This document shows positions 45,786 through 57,266 of a stretch of 64,000 bases of DNA, one piece after another. The stretch lies in NCBI GenBank assembly GCA_004794655.1, contig SMMW01000567.1:2232001-2296000 (forward strand), written 5' to 3'. This stretch comes from Marisa cornuarietis (lineage: Eukaryota; Mollusca; Gastropoda; Architaenioglossa; Ampullariidae). Within the stretch, counting starts at the first letter, position 1, and each line of letters begins with the position of its first letter. Both the position numbers and the translations under genes were made by a program. The notes beneath the pieces are model-generated. The model had not been told where the DNA came from. It saw nothing but the letters and a program-made list of their open reading frames with translations, and made no database searches.

Positions 45786-48700
45786 GTAAGTGTTTGTCTC
45801 TGAAACTGTTCTTTCAGACTAAGTATTGTGTTTCATTATGTAAATACAAGACGCAAAAAATATGTAATGTTTCCTTCTGTATGTTAAATCTTAACTATTT
45901 AGTTTTAATAAACAAGTTTGGACAAGGAGGTGACACAACAAAAAAACAGATGGATTTTGTTTATGGCTTCCATGTGTAATATTTGGGGACATCATTCATC
46001 TTTATTTTATGACAAAGCAATAATATTTTCTCATGAGCACTACCCAGAATTTGACCACATATGGTATATGTGTAAAGCAGCAGATGTTGCAGCTATTTGA
46101 TACCAGCATGTCAGTCAACTTTCCTCATAGTTGGTAGCTAACAGGTGTCCCAAGAGGCATTCTGTTTTTGATGCAATCTATGAGGTGTACATGCCAGGCT
46201 AGTCATGAACACCATTTCAGGCATAAAAGATCATTATAGCTGCAGTGTAAAAGAAACAATGGCAGCAGTAATAAGTGAGCAGAGGGAGGCTAACATTTCT
46301 CGTTGTTTATTTTAAGAGAAGTAAACATTCAGTAAATAATAGAAGTTGAGAGACACAATGACAAATCTTGTAATAAATGTGTGAAGGATATTCTGGCTCC
46401 ATCACCACGTTAGTCCAGAAAATCAAACAGTCCAAAAAACTTAACCTTTATAAATTAAATCCAAAATTAATATGTTTGGGATGTTAGTTATTTCCTTATT
46501 GTGCTTATTTGTTCCATCTTCTGTTTTCCAAGAAGAGTGGGGTTAAATGACAGCATGGCCTCTTTAGTCATGTTATATGAAAGTACCATGTTTTAATGTC
46601 CTTCTTCAGTCAAAAAGTGCTGTATGCAATTAGGAAACTTGAAACCTGTATTTTTCCTTTAAAACCTGCAAGTATGGTCAAGTGACTGAAGACAACGCAG
46701 ATATATGAATACCGTATTATCATATTTAAGATGTTTTGTACATCTGAAGAAAGGATAACTGCAGATCTGTTATGTGCTGTTCAAATAAACTGTGTATAAA
46801 TTACATGTTGGAAAAGGCACTCTTTACAGTTTTGTAGGCTTTTCAGTACACAGCATGTGTCCTCAGTCTGTATCTCAAACCTCTTGTTCTTCATTCCTGT
46901 TGGCTGTAAGATGAGACTTGCATGGCTTCCTATGTTAAGAATGTAAATAAAAGCAAGCTAGAACCTCAAGAAGCTGAGGACCCAAAATTAAGAGATTCAT
47001 GACTGCTGGCATAAAATGTCTGTACTGCTAGAATTTCTAGTATTGATCATTGAATCATGTGATCCATGAGGCAGTAAGCATATTAAAACTGTTGCCATGA
47101 CTTGTGCTTATCTGTCCATCATTTTCTGGTTTCTTTCTGTTGGGGCATCAATTAGAGCTGCAGACCAATAACCCGATTTACAGATCTTCTATATGCCAGA
47201 GGCTTTGGTTGTAATTTCACAATAGATAGAATCTGGGTATCTGAGCAAGTGAGTGAGTGGGTAATAGTCTTTGTTAGATTACTGTAGACTAGGTTCCCAC
47301 AAGCACTACTCACAAACTCATCATACTCGATCATTACCTGTTTATTCTTTAGTTACAATAATGCTTGTGAAATGAAAAATAGATATATGGTGACAATAAT
47401 GCCTCCCTGACCAGAGTTAAGCTACAGGATAATTTCCTTATTTATCGTTTATATATTAATTTTAAGCATTAGCAATCAGGTAGCATAATATTAAATTTTT
47501 ATCAAGGTGCTATAGATGACAGGGGTGCAGTGAGAGAATGCCTGTAAACCTGAAAATACCACCTATATCTCAAGACATTTGTAAAGCCTGCTAAGAAATA
47601 ATACACACATTGCCTAGTTCCTTACTATAAATCTAACCAGAAATAAATAATCAAAGGGAAATTACTATGAAAATATGTGGAACTCTCACTTCAATCTGTC
47701 ATTTGTGGAGTTAACTAGGTTTTGTTACTTAATCACAAGAATTAAATGATTCAACTGTTTGTAGTGGTTTGATCGTAGAAACTATGAATATAATAAACTG
47801 CTACGTTTAATTACTCTTTTTAAATGTTGCATACCTTATAACCAACCCTCATTCAGTTTCCTTAGATTGCCAGCAAACAATGTCATAGATTATTTTGTAA
47901 CAGATATGAAATTTTAGTCAATTGTTATGAAAGAAAGTTGTAAAATTTAGGGCAAATATGTACATATGTATTCCTTAAAAGGGGACATAAAACTGAACGC
48001 CAGGTGTACTAGTGGATTTCAAAACTAATGAAATGAGGTTCATCGTGGAATGGCACAGATTATGTACATAAATTATTATGTTATAGTCATATTTCATCAG
48101 ATGTTCATAAATGTGAGAGGACAACATGCATATTGGGTACATCTCAAGTCACCTTTATGATGTACACCGATACACTTTTTACAAATTCCGTGGTTCTAAT
48201 GAGCCACAGTTATCTTAGTACAGCAATACATTCTCCATTGTATTAATGATGCGTCTACTTTGTAAATGGTTCTTTCTTCCAAAAACATCAAATCTGAACT
48301 AGCCTCTTTTGCCATATGAACTAAGTGGAGAGAAATCTTATAAATACATTAAAATTCTTTACAAAAATTGCAATCAAACGTATAACTTTTTTCATTGTTT
48401 TTTTTTCTTAGTTTTCTTTCTTTAACCCATTTTTTGGGCACGACACAAGTAAAGTAACAATTTAATGCATTTATCTACATTGAGAAAGTCAAGTTTGTCA
48501 CAGAAATCGCTAGAGGGCATTTTGTTCAAGTGCGCCTGCATATCCATCTAAACAAGATTCTCCATGCTTTAGTGTTTTTTGCAAGCGAAATGAAAATTTA
48601 AATTACTGGCGAGGAAATCCCCACCCTTGTCTTCCACTTTTCACCTGTCAGCTGGTGAAGGCCTTCAGAGCTACAGCCTACCTGTGCAGGCATAAACTTG

Positions 48701-49100
48701 GGTGCTAATGAGCAATATATGCAGAACTTCTGCACAGTGACTTCCCCTTTTCGCTTTTAAACAAAATTTATTGAACTCAAATCAAATGCCTGCAGTGCCA
48801 AGTAAAATGTAAGCCTTCACCAGCCCTGAATTCTTTCTGTGATTCACAGAGTCTATTCTTAATATCCTTTTGTGCTGCTTTGGTTTTGCAGTTCTTTCTG
48901 AGTTGTTAAGGTTGAAATTTTTCAGCAAAACCATACTATAAAGGCTTCAGTGACCAACATAGTCCAGGTCATATTGTGAAATGTACACGGAATAGGCCAA
49001 GTCATATGATATTGTTTTGTAACATCTGTAACAGTGATAATGATTGACTATGTTATGGTTAATAGTTTACTATCTTCCAGTGAGGATTTCTTCTCTTATC
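45786..49100 (+). other. Start of the large PDE11-like intron
   Basis: Begins with GTAAGTGTTTG. The sequence is AT-rich, free of SINE or LINE signatures and of long microsatellites, unlike the rest of the window. No exon continuing GAF-A after NIPDAYQ was found in any frame. Confidence 0.7.
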
Positions 49101-50424
49101 TTTGATGCTCTAGGGCAGTCTCTCTCTCTCTCTCTCACACATAAATAAATTATCACGACATTATAGATGATCTTATCATAATTTATTTTAATATCTGGAC
49201 ATCTTTGTTTCAAAATCGTTTGCAACAGAATTTGAGAGAGAGTGGGCTACCGGTGCTGATATATCTGCACAAAAATCTACTTGAAAGCTTTGAGTTGAAG
49301 CGGCAATTTAACTATGCTGCTTCCTCGGAAACAGGTACAGTCCATGCAGTGCGCTGCCACACCCATTCAACCAGTTTCCACCCCCCCCGGTACGGACGGG
49401 GAGGGGGAAGAGATATATAAGACCAGAAGGTGATTAATTTCTCCAGAGCGAGAGAAAGAATGAGAAAGCCTTAGCAGCCGCAGCAGTAGCAACGGCGGGC
49501 AACCACTTTCTGTTGTCATGGTTTTGAAAAGACAACCATGGGGCTCCAGTACTGAAGCCATTCGCCTGGCTTACTGCTGTGACACTATCGACCATCTACA
49601 GCGATGGTCACCGGCTTATGTAGCGCTATCCCCTTAGGTGGCTTAGCGAGGTGACAGTGGTATCAGCACGGGCGCACGTGGGCAGGAGATGACGACATCG
49701 GCACCTCACGATCTGACTGGCAGGTGTCCATTGAGTAGCCTAATGGAGAGAAGGAGTAAAACCTCTTCACCATGGATTCCGTCATATCCGACGTTCCGCT
49801 ATGTACTAGCCTATCGTGAAGCGCCACCACTTGGTCGCCGTAAGATTTCCATGTGACAGCAGCCTGTGCAAGCAGAGGAAATGAATGCTGTGGTTGAAAT
49901 CGGGGAAAGAGGTGTGTGCGAGGGAGGGGAGGGGGAAGATAGGGGAAGCGACGTTATTCAGGTCGGTACAAGATACCGTTTGATAAAATTTTGAAAGCGA
50001 CTGTAAATTGCTGTCTTCCAGTCCGTAGAGACAAGTCTATAAACATCACCATACACAGAAATAAGTCGCGCCTGTGATGTCACGACTATCAGCGCATACA
50101 CCTGTGTAGTTGTGACCTCGAGAGTTGTGACCTTTTCTGTTCATGGTGTTTTCAGCAAATGTGTGTTGGAGTTCAGCTCCTTCGTTTGAAACAAGTGCAA
50201 TCTTGTAAACCTTTAAAAGTTCAGCTATCACTAGCCTTTATGTGTCATGGAGATATAGCTCTGTAAAGAAAGGAATCCAGCTTCAGCCTAAGTGTTTTTT
50301 GTTAAACCAAATATCCAATCCGGGAAAGTATCTTTGCTGTGGCCTATTCAACAACGTCGCGTTAGACAAAAATGACAGTTGTGGATATTCGCGTGACGTC
50401 ACGTCGTCTGCTTTGACCAATCGG
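49101..50424. other. Intronic stretch, no supported gene
   Basis: Holds a short (TC)n at 49122-49136. A 71-codon frame at 49205-49420 contains a segment bordered by acceptor-like TTGCAACAG (ending 49229) and donor-like AACAG|GTACAG (49335), but the peptide has no PDE similarity. GC-richer sequence at 49340-49950 has no clear function. Confidence 0.5.
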
Positions 50425-50470
50425 TACCCTAACCCTAACAACCCCTAACCCTTACTCTAACCCCTACCCT
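50425..50470. repeat. Degenerate telomere-like CCCTAA tract
   Basis: Contains TACCCTAACCCTAACAA, CCCCTAACCCTTACTCTAA and CCCCTACCCT, about seven imperfect CCCTAA units. TTAGGG is the usual molluscan telomere repeat, so this reads as a short interstitial telomeric sequence. Confidence 0.7.
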
Positions 50471-50903
50471 GTGACATTCATTTTTACAGCGCCGCCACCC
50501 ACTAACTTCTGGCAGGCATCAAAACCTGCCCCGGCATTGGTTAAAACGACCCACCGTTGCTGGCCCCTGTAAGGCAAATTTGTTTCCAGAATCCAGAAAG
50601 GTTAAGGATAGAACGATCATATCAAATGTCCAGTATTTCTTTTTTTTATTTTTTCTGTCTACAATCTGTCTATTGTTGTAGATAAAAAAATTTTAGTCCT
50701 TCAGCACAGTAAGTAGTGATCTAGTTGCCGAAAATCCATTTAAACAACTACCTTCACCCATCACCACCCAAAAAAACAACTTTTCAGGGATGGATATTTA
50801 CTTATTCCTTCTCAACTCTGCAACTAGATATCGCATATAACAGATTAAAGTCATAAAGAAACTACGCAGGCTGAGACAGCTCCAACAGGGGCTTACACAA
50901 GTT
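50471..50903. other. Intronic stretch, nothing recognised
   Basis: No coding, RNA or repeat feature seen beyond a short T/A-rich run at 50638-50660. Confidence 0.5.
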
Positions 50904-50917
50904 CTCCAAAGCCGCCA

Positions 50918-51095
50918 TGGCAGTCCGGTGGCGCAACGGTTAGCGCCTGTGAACGATACAGTGAAGGTTTGCTGTCCTGGATTCAGCTCTCGTCTCGGGC
51001 ACGCTGTTCTTTCTCTGCATGTGGCATTTGCTTACAGGGCTAGCTGCCTTGCCGTGATATAGCTTTAGTTGCTGGCTCGGCGTAAAACACCAATC
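50918..51095 (+). mobile_element. SINE family A, full length, with target duplication
   Basis: The best-preserved copy. Head: GGCAGTCCGGTGGCGCAACG then GTTAGCGCCTGTGAACG (A box), and TGGATTCAGCTCTCG (B box). Body: CTCGGGCACGCTGTTCTTTC, GCTTACAGGGCTAGCTGCC, TTGCCGTGATATAGCTTTAG and GGCTCGGCGTAAAACACC. It is flanked by CTCCAAAGCCGCCA (50904-50917) and CTCTAAAGCCGCCA (51096-51109), 13 of 14 matching. It is the best window copy for a family consensus. Confidence 0.92.
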
Positions 51096-51782
51096 CTCTA
51101 AAGCCGCCAGTAAACACATTGAGCGGCTGTCACCACAAGTCGGTCTGCACGTTCTCACGCGCTCAACTGAAGTCTTGCTTTGAACACCCCACACCCTATT
51201 TCGGTGCTGCACTTCGTACAGTTCTCATTGTTTCTTCTAGAAACCGTTCATCTTTTAAATCGACGGGCTTCTTTCGCTTTTTCGCACTTCTAACAAACTC
51301 TTACGATGTTAAGTCGCCGCCATTTCGTTTTGTAAACGCCTTCAGCCGTCGGTAACGGTGCCGCACGTTTGATGGTTTTTGCGTGACCTGGATGATACTG
51401 GCTTTTTCCGAATCGTGGGCGTGAGTGTCGCTCAGTGCTTGCGGTTTCTTTTAATGAATCGGTTTGTCTAATCTGTTTCGTTTTCGTTCAGGGGCAACTT
51501 GGAAAAATTGTGTCAGTGCACGCACACGCAAAGTGTGATGCTGCGCCAGATAAACACTCCATACTACTTCCGTTTGATGACGTCAGCTAGGGTTCTTGGA
51601 AAAGGAAAGCGAGAGAGACTTGGACACTTATTATCATCCGTGTACGTAAGGCGAAGCCAGTAATAAATACACCGAACTATAGATATCACAACTTAGTGGA
51701 TAACGACCAACGTCACCATAGAATAGATCATCATTTTTGTTTGTATTAGGACGATTGCGTTTCAGAATCGTTTTCAGCAGAT

Positions 51783-51783
<1 letters not shown>

Positions 51784-51814
<31 letters not shown>
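51784..51814. repeat. Compound (TG)n(AG)n microsatellite
   Basis: TG units pass directly into AG units, the same architecture as at 52382 and 59396. Confidence 0.95.
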
Positions 51815-52381
51815 CTGGTGGGGGGAGGGAGAAATTCACGATGCAGGTGGTTAGTGTTGATCAAAGCACAGAAAATGAGCGTTTGGAATCGCATGGGTGC
51901 CTACCTACCATCGAAGAACAGAAGAACACGAAGCATGCATGACGAATTTTGAACGGTCACACGCAGTTTTGGTAGACCACGTGTCCAAAATATGTGATTG
52001 AGCTGCCGATCAAATGTGCTTTTGCTTGGTTTTCTAAGTGCGCAAACCACCTACAGCTGAAAGTTAGTAGAAATCAGTTATTACCATGAGACCGTTTTCA
52101 TGATAGAATAGTGAGGTGCTCGTCAGCGTCAGCATCCAAGACGACGTCTCGGCTACAGTATCCTCCTTGGTGTCGGTAAACTCACACTATAGGAACTGAA
52201 ACTCTTCTAAATAGCTCAGAGGGCACGGGACCCGCTGTCTCTTTCTGTCCTTATACACGTGTACATGGTGCTGAGGCTGTCGTACATGCGGATTGATCAG
52301 TCATTCGTACGAGGTAGGCACGCATGCGATCACAGTTTCCGGTATCCAGTAACACATTCCAAGCAGCTCAGATGCTTGAAC

Positions 52382-52425
52382 TGTGTGTGTGTGTGTGAGA
52401 GAGAGAGAGATAAAGAGAGAGACCT
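52382..52425. repeat. Compound (TG)n(AG)n microsatellite
   Basis: Eight TG units then GA units with a TAAA interruption. Confidence 0.95.
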
Positions 52426-53186
52426 GTATTTAGGCATACATTATAGTTTTTAAATAGTCCCACGTCGACATTTAACGACTAACCGGATTTGGCTACATTT
52501 CTAGCCGAGCGCGCTGTTACTCGGGAATGTGTCTATGTAAGACGGCCGGTCATCAGACTACAGTTCGTACCTCATCACTGCCTCCAGTAAGAAACCGGTG
52601 GTGGGGCAGATTAGATGGGGAGAGGGGTGGCATCTGACTTTGGATTACCGTTGCGCTGTTGGAACATATGCTGTTGCTGCTATTGGGTCACGGCAGACAG
52701 AATGAAGGGAGGGGAGGGGATTGCCGGGAAGCGCTCGAGCGTGATCGGGGTCTGCCTTGCGCCAGGTGTTAGGCACACCTATTGTTCCAATGTCGTGACA
52801 GCTTACATGTTTCACAGTCATCTGTGTTTGCGAGCCTTAGTTGGATGAGCTTCCTTGAGGGTCTTCGTAATCAGCTAGTGTCACATATGTGGCTTCGACC
52901 TTTTTCTGTAATCATCACGTAAACATTTGCTCAAATATAGTCTTTATTCGACTTTACATCCGGTTAAAAGCCAGGTATAAACGTTATTTCCTGCATGATG
53001 TAAACACATCCTTTTTCCCCACCCACCCCCACCCCCAAAAGAAAATCCCTGCCCCGTGGCCCTCACTGAGAAACCCCTATTTAGCAGCGGCATTTTCGTC
53101 TAAATGAGCGGATAACTGCAGATCCGTTTGGCTGTCTCACCATCATTGAGTGAAACACTATTACTAGAAGCTTTGTAGCCACTTCG

Positions 53187-53262
53187 CCGCCAAGCAGGAA
53201 TGTTGCGCAGATACTTAGAATTCCAACGGTCGTGGGTTCGCATACCGTGGTGAAATGCAAAG
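53187..53262 (+). mobile_element. tRNA-derived SINE-like head
   Basis: GTTGCGCAGATACTTAGAAT at about 53202 followed by CGGTCGTGGGTTCGCATACC (B-box-like TGGGTTCGCATACC) near 53240. The A/B spacing is shorter than normal, suggesting a deletion. No second copy or target duplication was seen. Confidence 0.4.
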
Positions 53263-56189
53263 AATTAATTATGTCTGTTAACTGAGATGATTCCAATGTT
53301 GAAGCTAACATTGTTTCTCTTCGCTGGATAATTACGTGTGCAGTATATCGTGAACACACCGACATTAATAACACTCGGTTGATGCAATAGTACACATTGT
53401 ACCGCACCAGTATGCAAGTACTCATAACTCTGTCTTGTATATGTGGGCGGGGTTTGGGAGGGGGTATCTAGCTTGACATCATCCTCACATTTTAGATCTT
53501 TAAATCACCGGGTTTTTTTTATTATTGTTCATTAAATTTCGCAAATCATTTCAAAGCTGAATTCAACGATTCATTATTCTGTCTCAATTTTCACAGGAAA
53601 CATTTTGGCTTACGTTGTCTAAGTCACTGAGCTTTCTGGTAAGGGTCATTTGATATCTCCCATCTGGCCAGTAAGTCACCATACACGCGGATGACAAAAG
53701 GCTGGAATATTGGAAAGAAATGTGTAACGGCACATTACCCACATCACCCACCCGGTTCTCCACTCCATCCGACGCGGATCTCGCCATACTCAGACCAGTG
53801 TTTGGACGCGGAGAAGCGTTTTAAGCTCATGGGTAAACGCCGACAGACCCCAGAACTCTCTTCATAATGCCTGGTATTATGTTTGACTTTGTGTCGCATG
53901 TTTGCACTTTATGAAGCAGGAGTGTAAGATCCACGCGAAAGTGTTTGCATGTGGGAATGGGAGTTGGCCCAGCGACTTGAGTTTGCTTAAGGTTAAAAAA
54001 AAAACCCTTCTGCATTTTCAAAGCTATTTTCGAACTATGGATTGAGTGAGATGAGGTTAATCCTTGGCTTGATCAGCAATAAAAAATTGCTATTTTTTAC
54101 AAGTAGTAATTCATTGTTTGAATGAATTGATTCTTGAAATCAGAAGTTTGTAAGGTGTGAATGTCAGCATGTGACTAGGCGGGACATAATTTTATCTGTA
54201 TTTCTGCTCAGTGGTATACATGTAGTCATTTGGCACGTGTCACATAGCTCTTCTGAAAACAAATCACATGCTTAAAATTCATGTTAATTTTTTGTCTCCT
54301 GTCTGGCATCTTTTCTCTTGGTATACGGCAAACACTTTTTTTTTGGGGGGGGGGAGATGGGGAAGGGTCATCATAGCAAAAGAGCCTGACTGAACTCCTT
54401 GGTAAACTAGGATTTTCTCTACGAGTCTTAAAATTTGTAATTAAAGAAAACTAAAGATTTTCACAAGCAACTGTTCATCGGATCCACGCGCATGTACGTA
54501 TCTTTAGACCGTTTGCGTGTTTAGTTGCTATCAAACCAGCTGCTCGACTCTAGTTGTTTTATAGTAGGTGTGTGTTTGTGTGGACAGTTATCTCTTGTCT
54601 CGAGACCTTTGTTGTCAGTTATAAAAGACCTATCTGTGACAGATTAGGCTCGCCTTTTTATCGAAGCATTGACAGCATTTTGCACGCAAGCACGCACGCA
54701 CGCGCGCACTGGGCAGAGCAGCATCGCAAACTCTTTGCATCAGTAAATAGATTTTCTTCCTCGCAGGGACTTAAAGTGGCTGCGAATAATCTCACGTGCT
54801 TTGTCTTTTAACCAACTTTTGTGTGTGTTTGGAAGATTTTTTCTCTTTAGCCTTTAAGTGATCAGGACAATTCACTTTTTACTTCTTCTTAGTATGTATT
54901 TTGTTTTTTTTAATACTTTTGGTCACTGGAGACACCAAAGAACCCCAAATGGCCTCGGTACAATACTTTACTCAAGTCCCATTCTCAGACAGCTGTGTAT
55001 GCCAGTGGGAAGATTATAGAGGTCGACCAGTTGAAAGTAGGCCAATAGCGACTTCCTTTTCTTTGTTCACAGTCTCTTGTCGGCGTGGTCTGATTCGCCA
55101 AGCGACACCTATCTCATGCTTATACAGATGATCGCATCACTAACCTATATCCTTATCAGTGATCCCATCTTCCAAGCTGGCTTGTCCGGCTAAAATGCCA
55201 TGACCAGAGCCACGCTGACGAAAACAGTTTGAAGAAGCTAACAGGGGTGTGAGTTAAAGGAGATGGCAGTCTGGCGGAGGTGCTTAAGAGATGTTACAGT
55301 ATTGCTAAAATATTCAAGAGGTCGTGCTAGATCTCTCTTTAAAAAAAAAAGTCTGAAAAAGTTGCAGATACATATAGGAAGAAGGGGCATGCTTACTGCT
55401 TACTAGTGTTTTATGAGATGGTTTGAGGTATTTTGTGAGACAGTGTAGAAGGAATTGCCTCCCTTTATCACATTTGCCTCAACACCCACATATCCTGATT
55501 GTGTAGTTTGGAAGAGCCAGGAGGACACTGTCCTGTTCAGTTACAGTCCCTGGCTGTCGCGCCGTCTGCAGAGCGAAACACTTTGACAGACGTGAAGCCA
55601 GTTGTGGTTCACTGACAGGACTTGAGTTGGACGCCTAATACGAGGCCGACAGATGAAAGGGCTTGTATTTTATTAGCAGCTTCGGTAACTGTTTTGCCAT
55701 ATTCTCCCGTCTAGATGAATGTCAGTGTTCATCATTCTTTGTTGTCATTATAAACACCTCGTCTACCTGCACCAGTGTCGGGATGTAGAAGACAGTTGGA
55801 GGACTGTTGGTCACAAGAAGGGCTTCGCTGTTGTTTTTGTTTGCAGCTGACACTGCTAACAAACACGCAAAACACGGAAGCTAAGAAAGCAGTTCTGCGG
55901 TCGAGCAGGGTAGACGGCTTACCCCGACGATTCATTGTGATAAAAGTTAAAAATGAAACAAACAGGCAATGAAAACGTAGTTTACTCAGCCAGAATTTTA
56001 ACGGATGGGATTTCCAGCAATGAGTTTGCAATGATGCCGTTTCATTTCTAATGGACTGCTGGATCTTGATGCGATATAGCAAGTCCCAGGACGTTCAAGG
56101 AGCACCAGCAACTGCTGTTCTCTTTTACGCATGCGCTATAGCTAATCTACCCACAGTTGATTTGAATAGTAGCCACACTTGGTTTAGGG

Positions 56190-56373
56190 CAGATGTTTTG
56201 AAACTGTGCGAAGGTATGACAGGTGGTACGCGAGCAGCATGCGCCAAAATAAAAGAATGTGTATATATATATATATATATTTTACGGGGGCTGTATTAAG
56301 GGTTGGGAGGTGGTACTCGGTCAATTAGAATTTTAGAAAGTGGTACTAGTCTGGAAAAGTTTGAAAACCATTG
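56190..56373. mobile_element. hAT-like non-autonomous DNA transposon (MITE), 184 bp
   Basis: Terminal inverted repeats are CAGATGTTTTGAAACT (56190-56205) and, inverted at the right end, CAATGGTTTTCAAACT (56358-56373), 12 of 16 identical. They resemble the CAGTGGTTCTCAAACT-type ends common in hAT elements. Flanking 8-mers GTTTAGGG (56182-56189) and GTTTAGGA (56374-56381) match 7 of 8, the target duplication length of hAT. Subterminal GGTGGTAC words occur on both sides, and an internal (TA)n is at 56261-56281. No transposase is encoded. Confidence 0.7.
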
Positions 56374-56429
56374 GTTTAGGAGACACTTGTTCCATGAAAA
56401 CAGATCAAGGCGCTAAATTAAAAACATTT

Positions 56430-56513
56430 ATGTGTAGCCTTTCTCTTGTCCAATGCAATGAACTTTTTGCTAACTAGGGAAATGCGCAATATAAATGCAC
56501 TTTATTATTATCT
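56430..56513 (+). mobile_element. Possible LINE 3' end with (ATT)n
   Basis: GAAATGCGCAATATAAATGC then ACTTTATTATTAT resembles the 3' terminus of the CR1/L2-like element ending at 28433 (ATGCGCTATAAAAATC, (ATT)n). Only the last tens of bases are alike. Confidence 0.45.
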
Positions 56514-57186
56514 TTGTAGCAGGCAAATTCGTTCTTGCAAACCACAAACGAACAGCCCCACGAGTTCTCATGTCCAGCCACTTGATTCACCTGGAACGTC
56601 TGATTAAACCTTGGGGGAGAACAAGGGGGAGCGACAACTTTCCATCAATAATTATCCATTGTTATTAAACAAAAAAAGAACATGGCCAGGTGTCTGCCAC
56701 AGTGCAAGTCCCTACAGAATTAAGAACCGTTTTACACACGGTTAACGAGGCTGAAATTGGGTGGCTATGCACAACACCTTGGACGATGGAAGGAATGCTG
56801 TCTGGGTTATTAGGATAGAGGGAGGAAGGGGGAGAGAAAAGGGATGGGAGAGGGAATGGAAGGGAGGGAGTGAACGAGTTGTCAGCGCGGTCGTTGTTGC
56901 ATTATTGATACGACTGGCAGCCGTAGTCGGCCATTGACCGGCGCGCGAGTGCATCCATTACGTGTTTTATCGAGTATAGCCCGAGATTTTACGAGACTTA
57001 ACGAGGCTTGTCACTGGTCGCCCCGCCAGTTCACTTGCTGGTCCCAGGCACTCCGGTGCCTCGCAGGGCGCCACAGTTCGCTCTTCGCCCGCCTTGTTTC
57101 GTGACAGTTAATGCCGTTATCACTATAGATGTTATTGCTGGCTGCTTTGTCACTGTTAAGCCCCCCATTCTGTGTGAATCTACGAA

Positions 57187-57266
57187 GTGTGTGTGCGTGC
57201 TCGCGCGCGCGTGTGTATATATATATATGTGTGTGTGTGCGTGCGTGTATGTGTGCGTGTGTGCGA
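57187..57266. repeat. Alternating purine-pyrimidine tract (TG/CG/TA)
   Basis: About 80 bp of nearly unbroken alternating purine-pyrimidine sequence, including CGCGCGCG and TATATATATA blocks; of Z-DNA-forming type. Confidence 0.9.

Larger units (their letters stand above)
51110..56189. other. Intronic stretch with simple repeats
   Basis: Contains (TG)n(AG)n at 51784-51814 and 52382-52425, a G-run at 54343-54354 and a SINE head (53187-53262). Frames such as 51119-51355 and 54901-55131 lack domains. No exon continuing the PDE11 reading frame was recognised. Confidence 0.5.

Noticed and set aside
49230..49334. Second PDE11 exon between acceptor-like and donor-like strings
   Set aside because: The peptide does not continue GAF-A, and its splice signals are mediocre.
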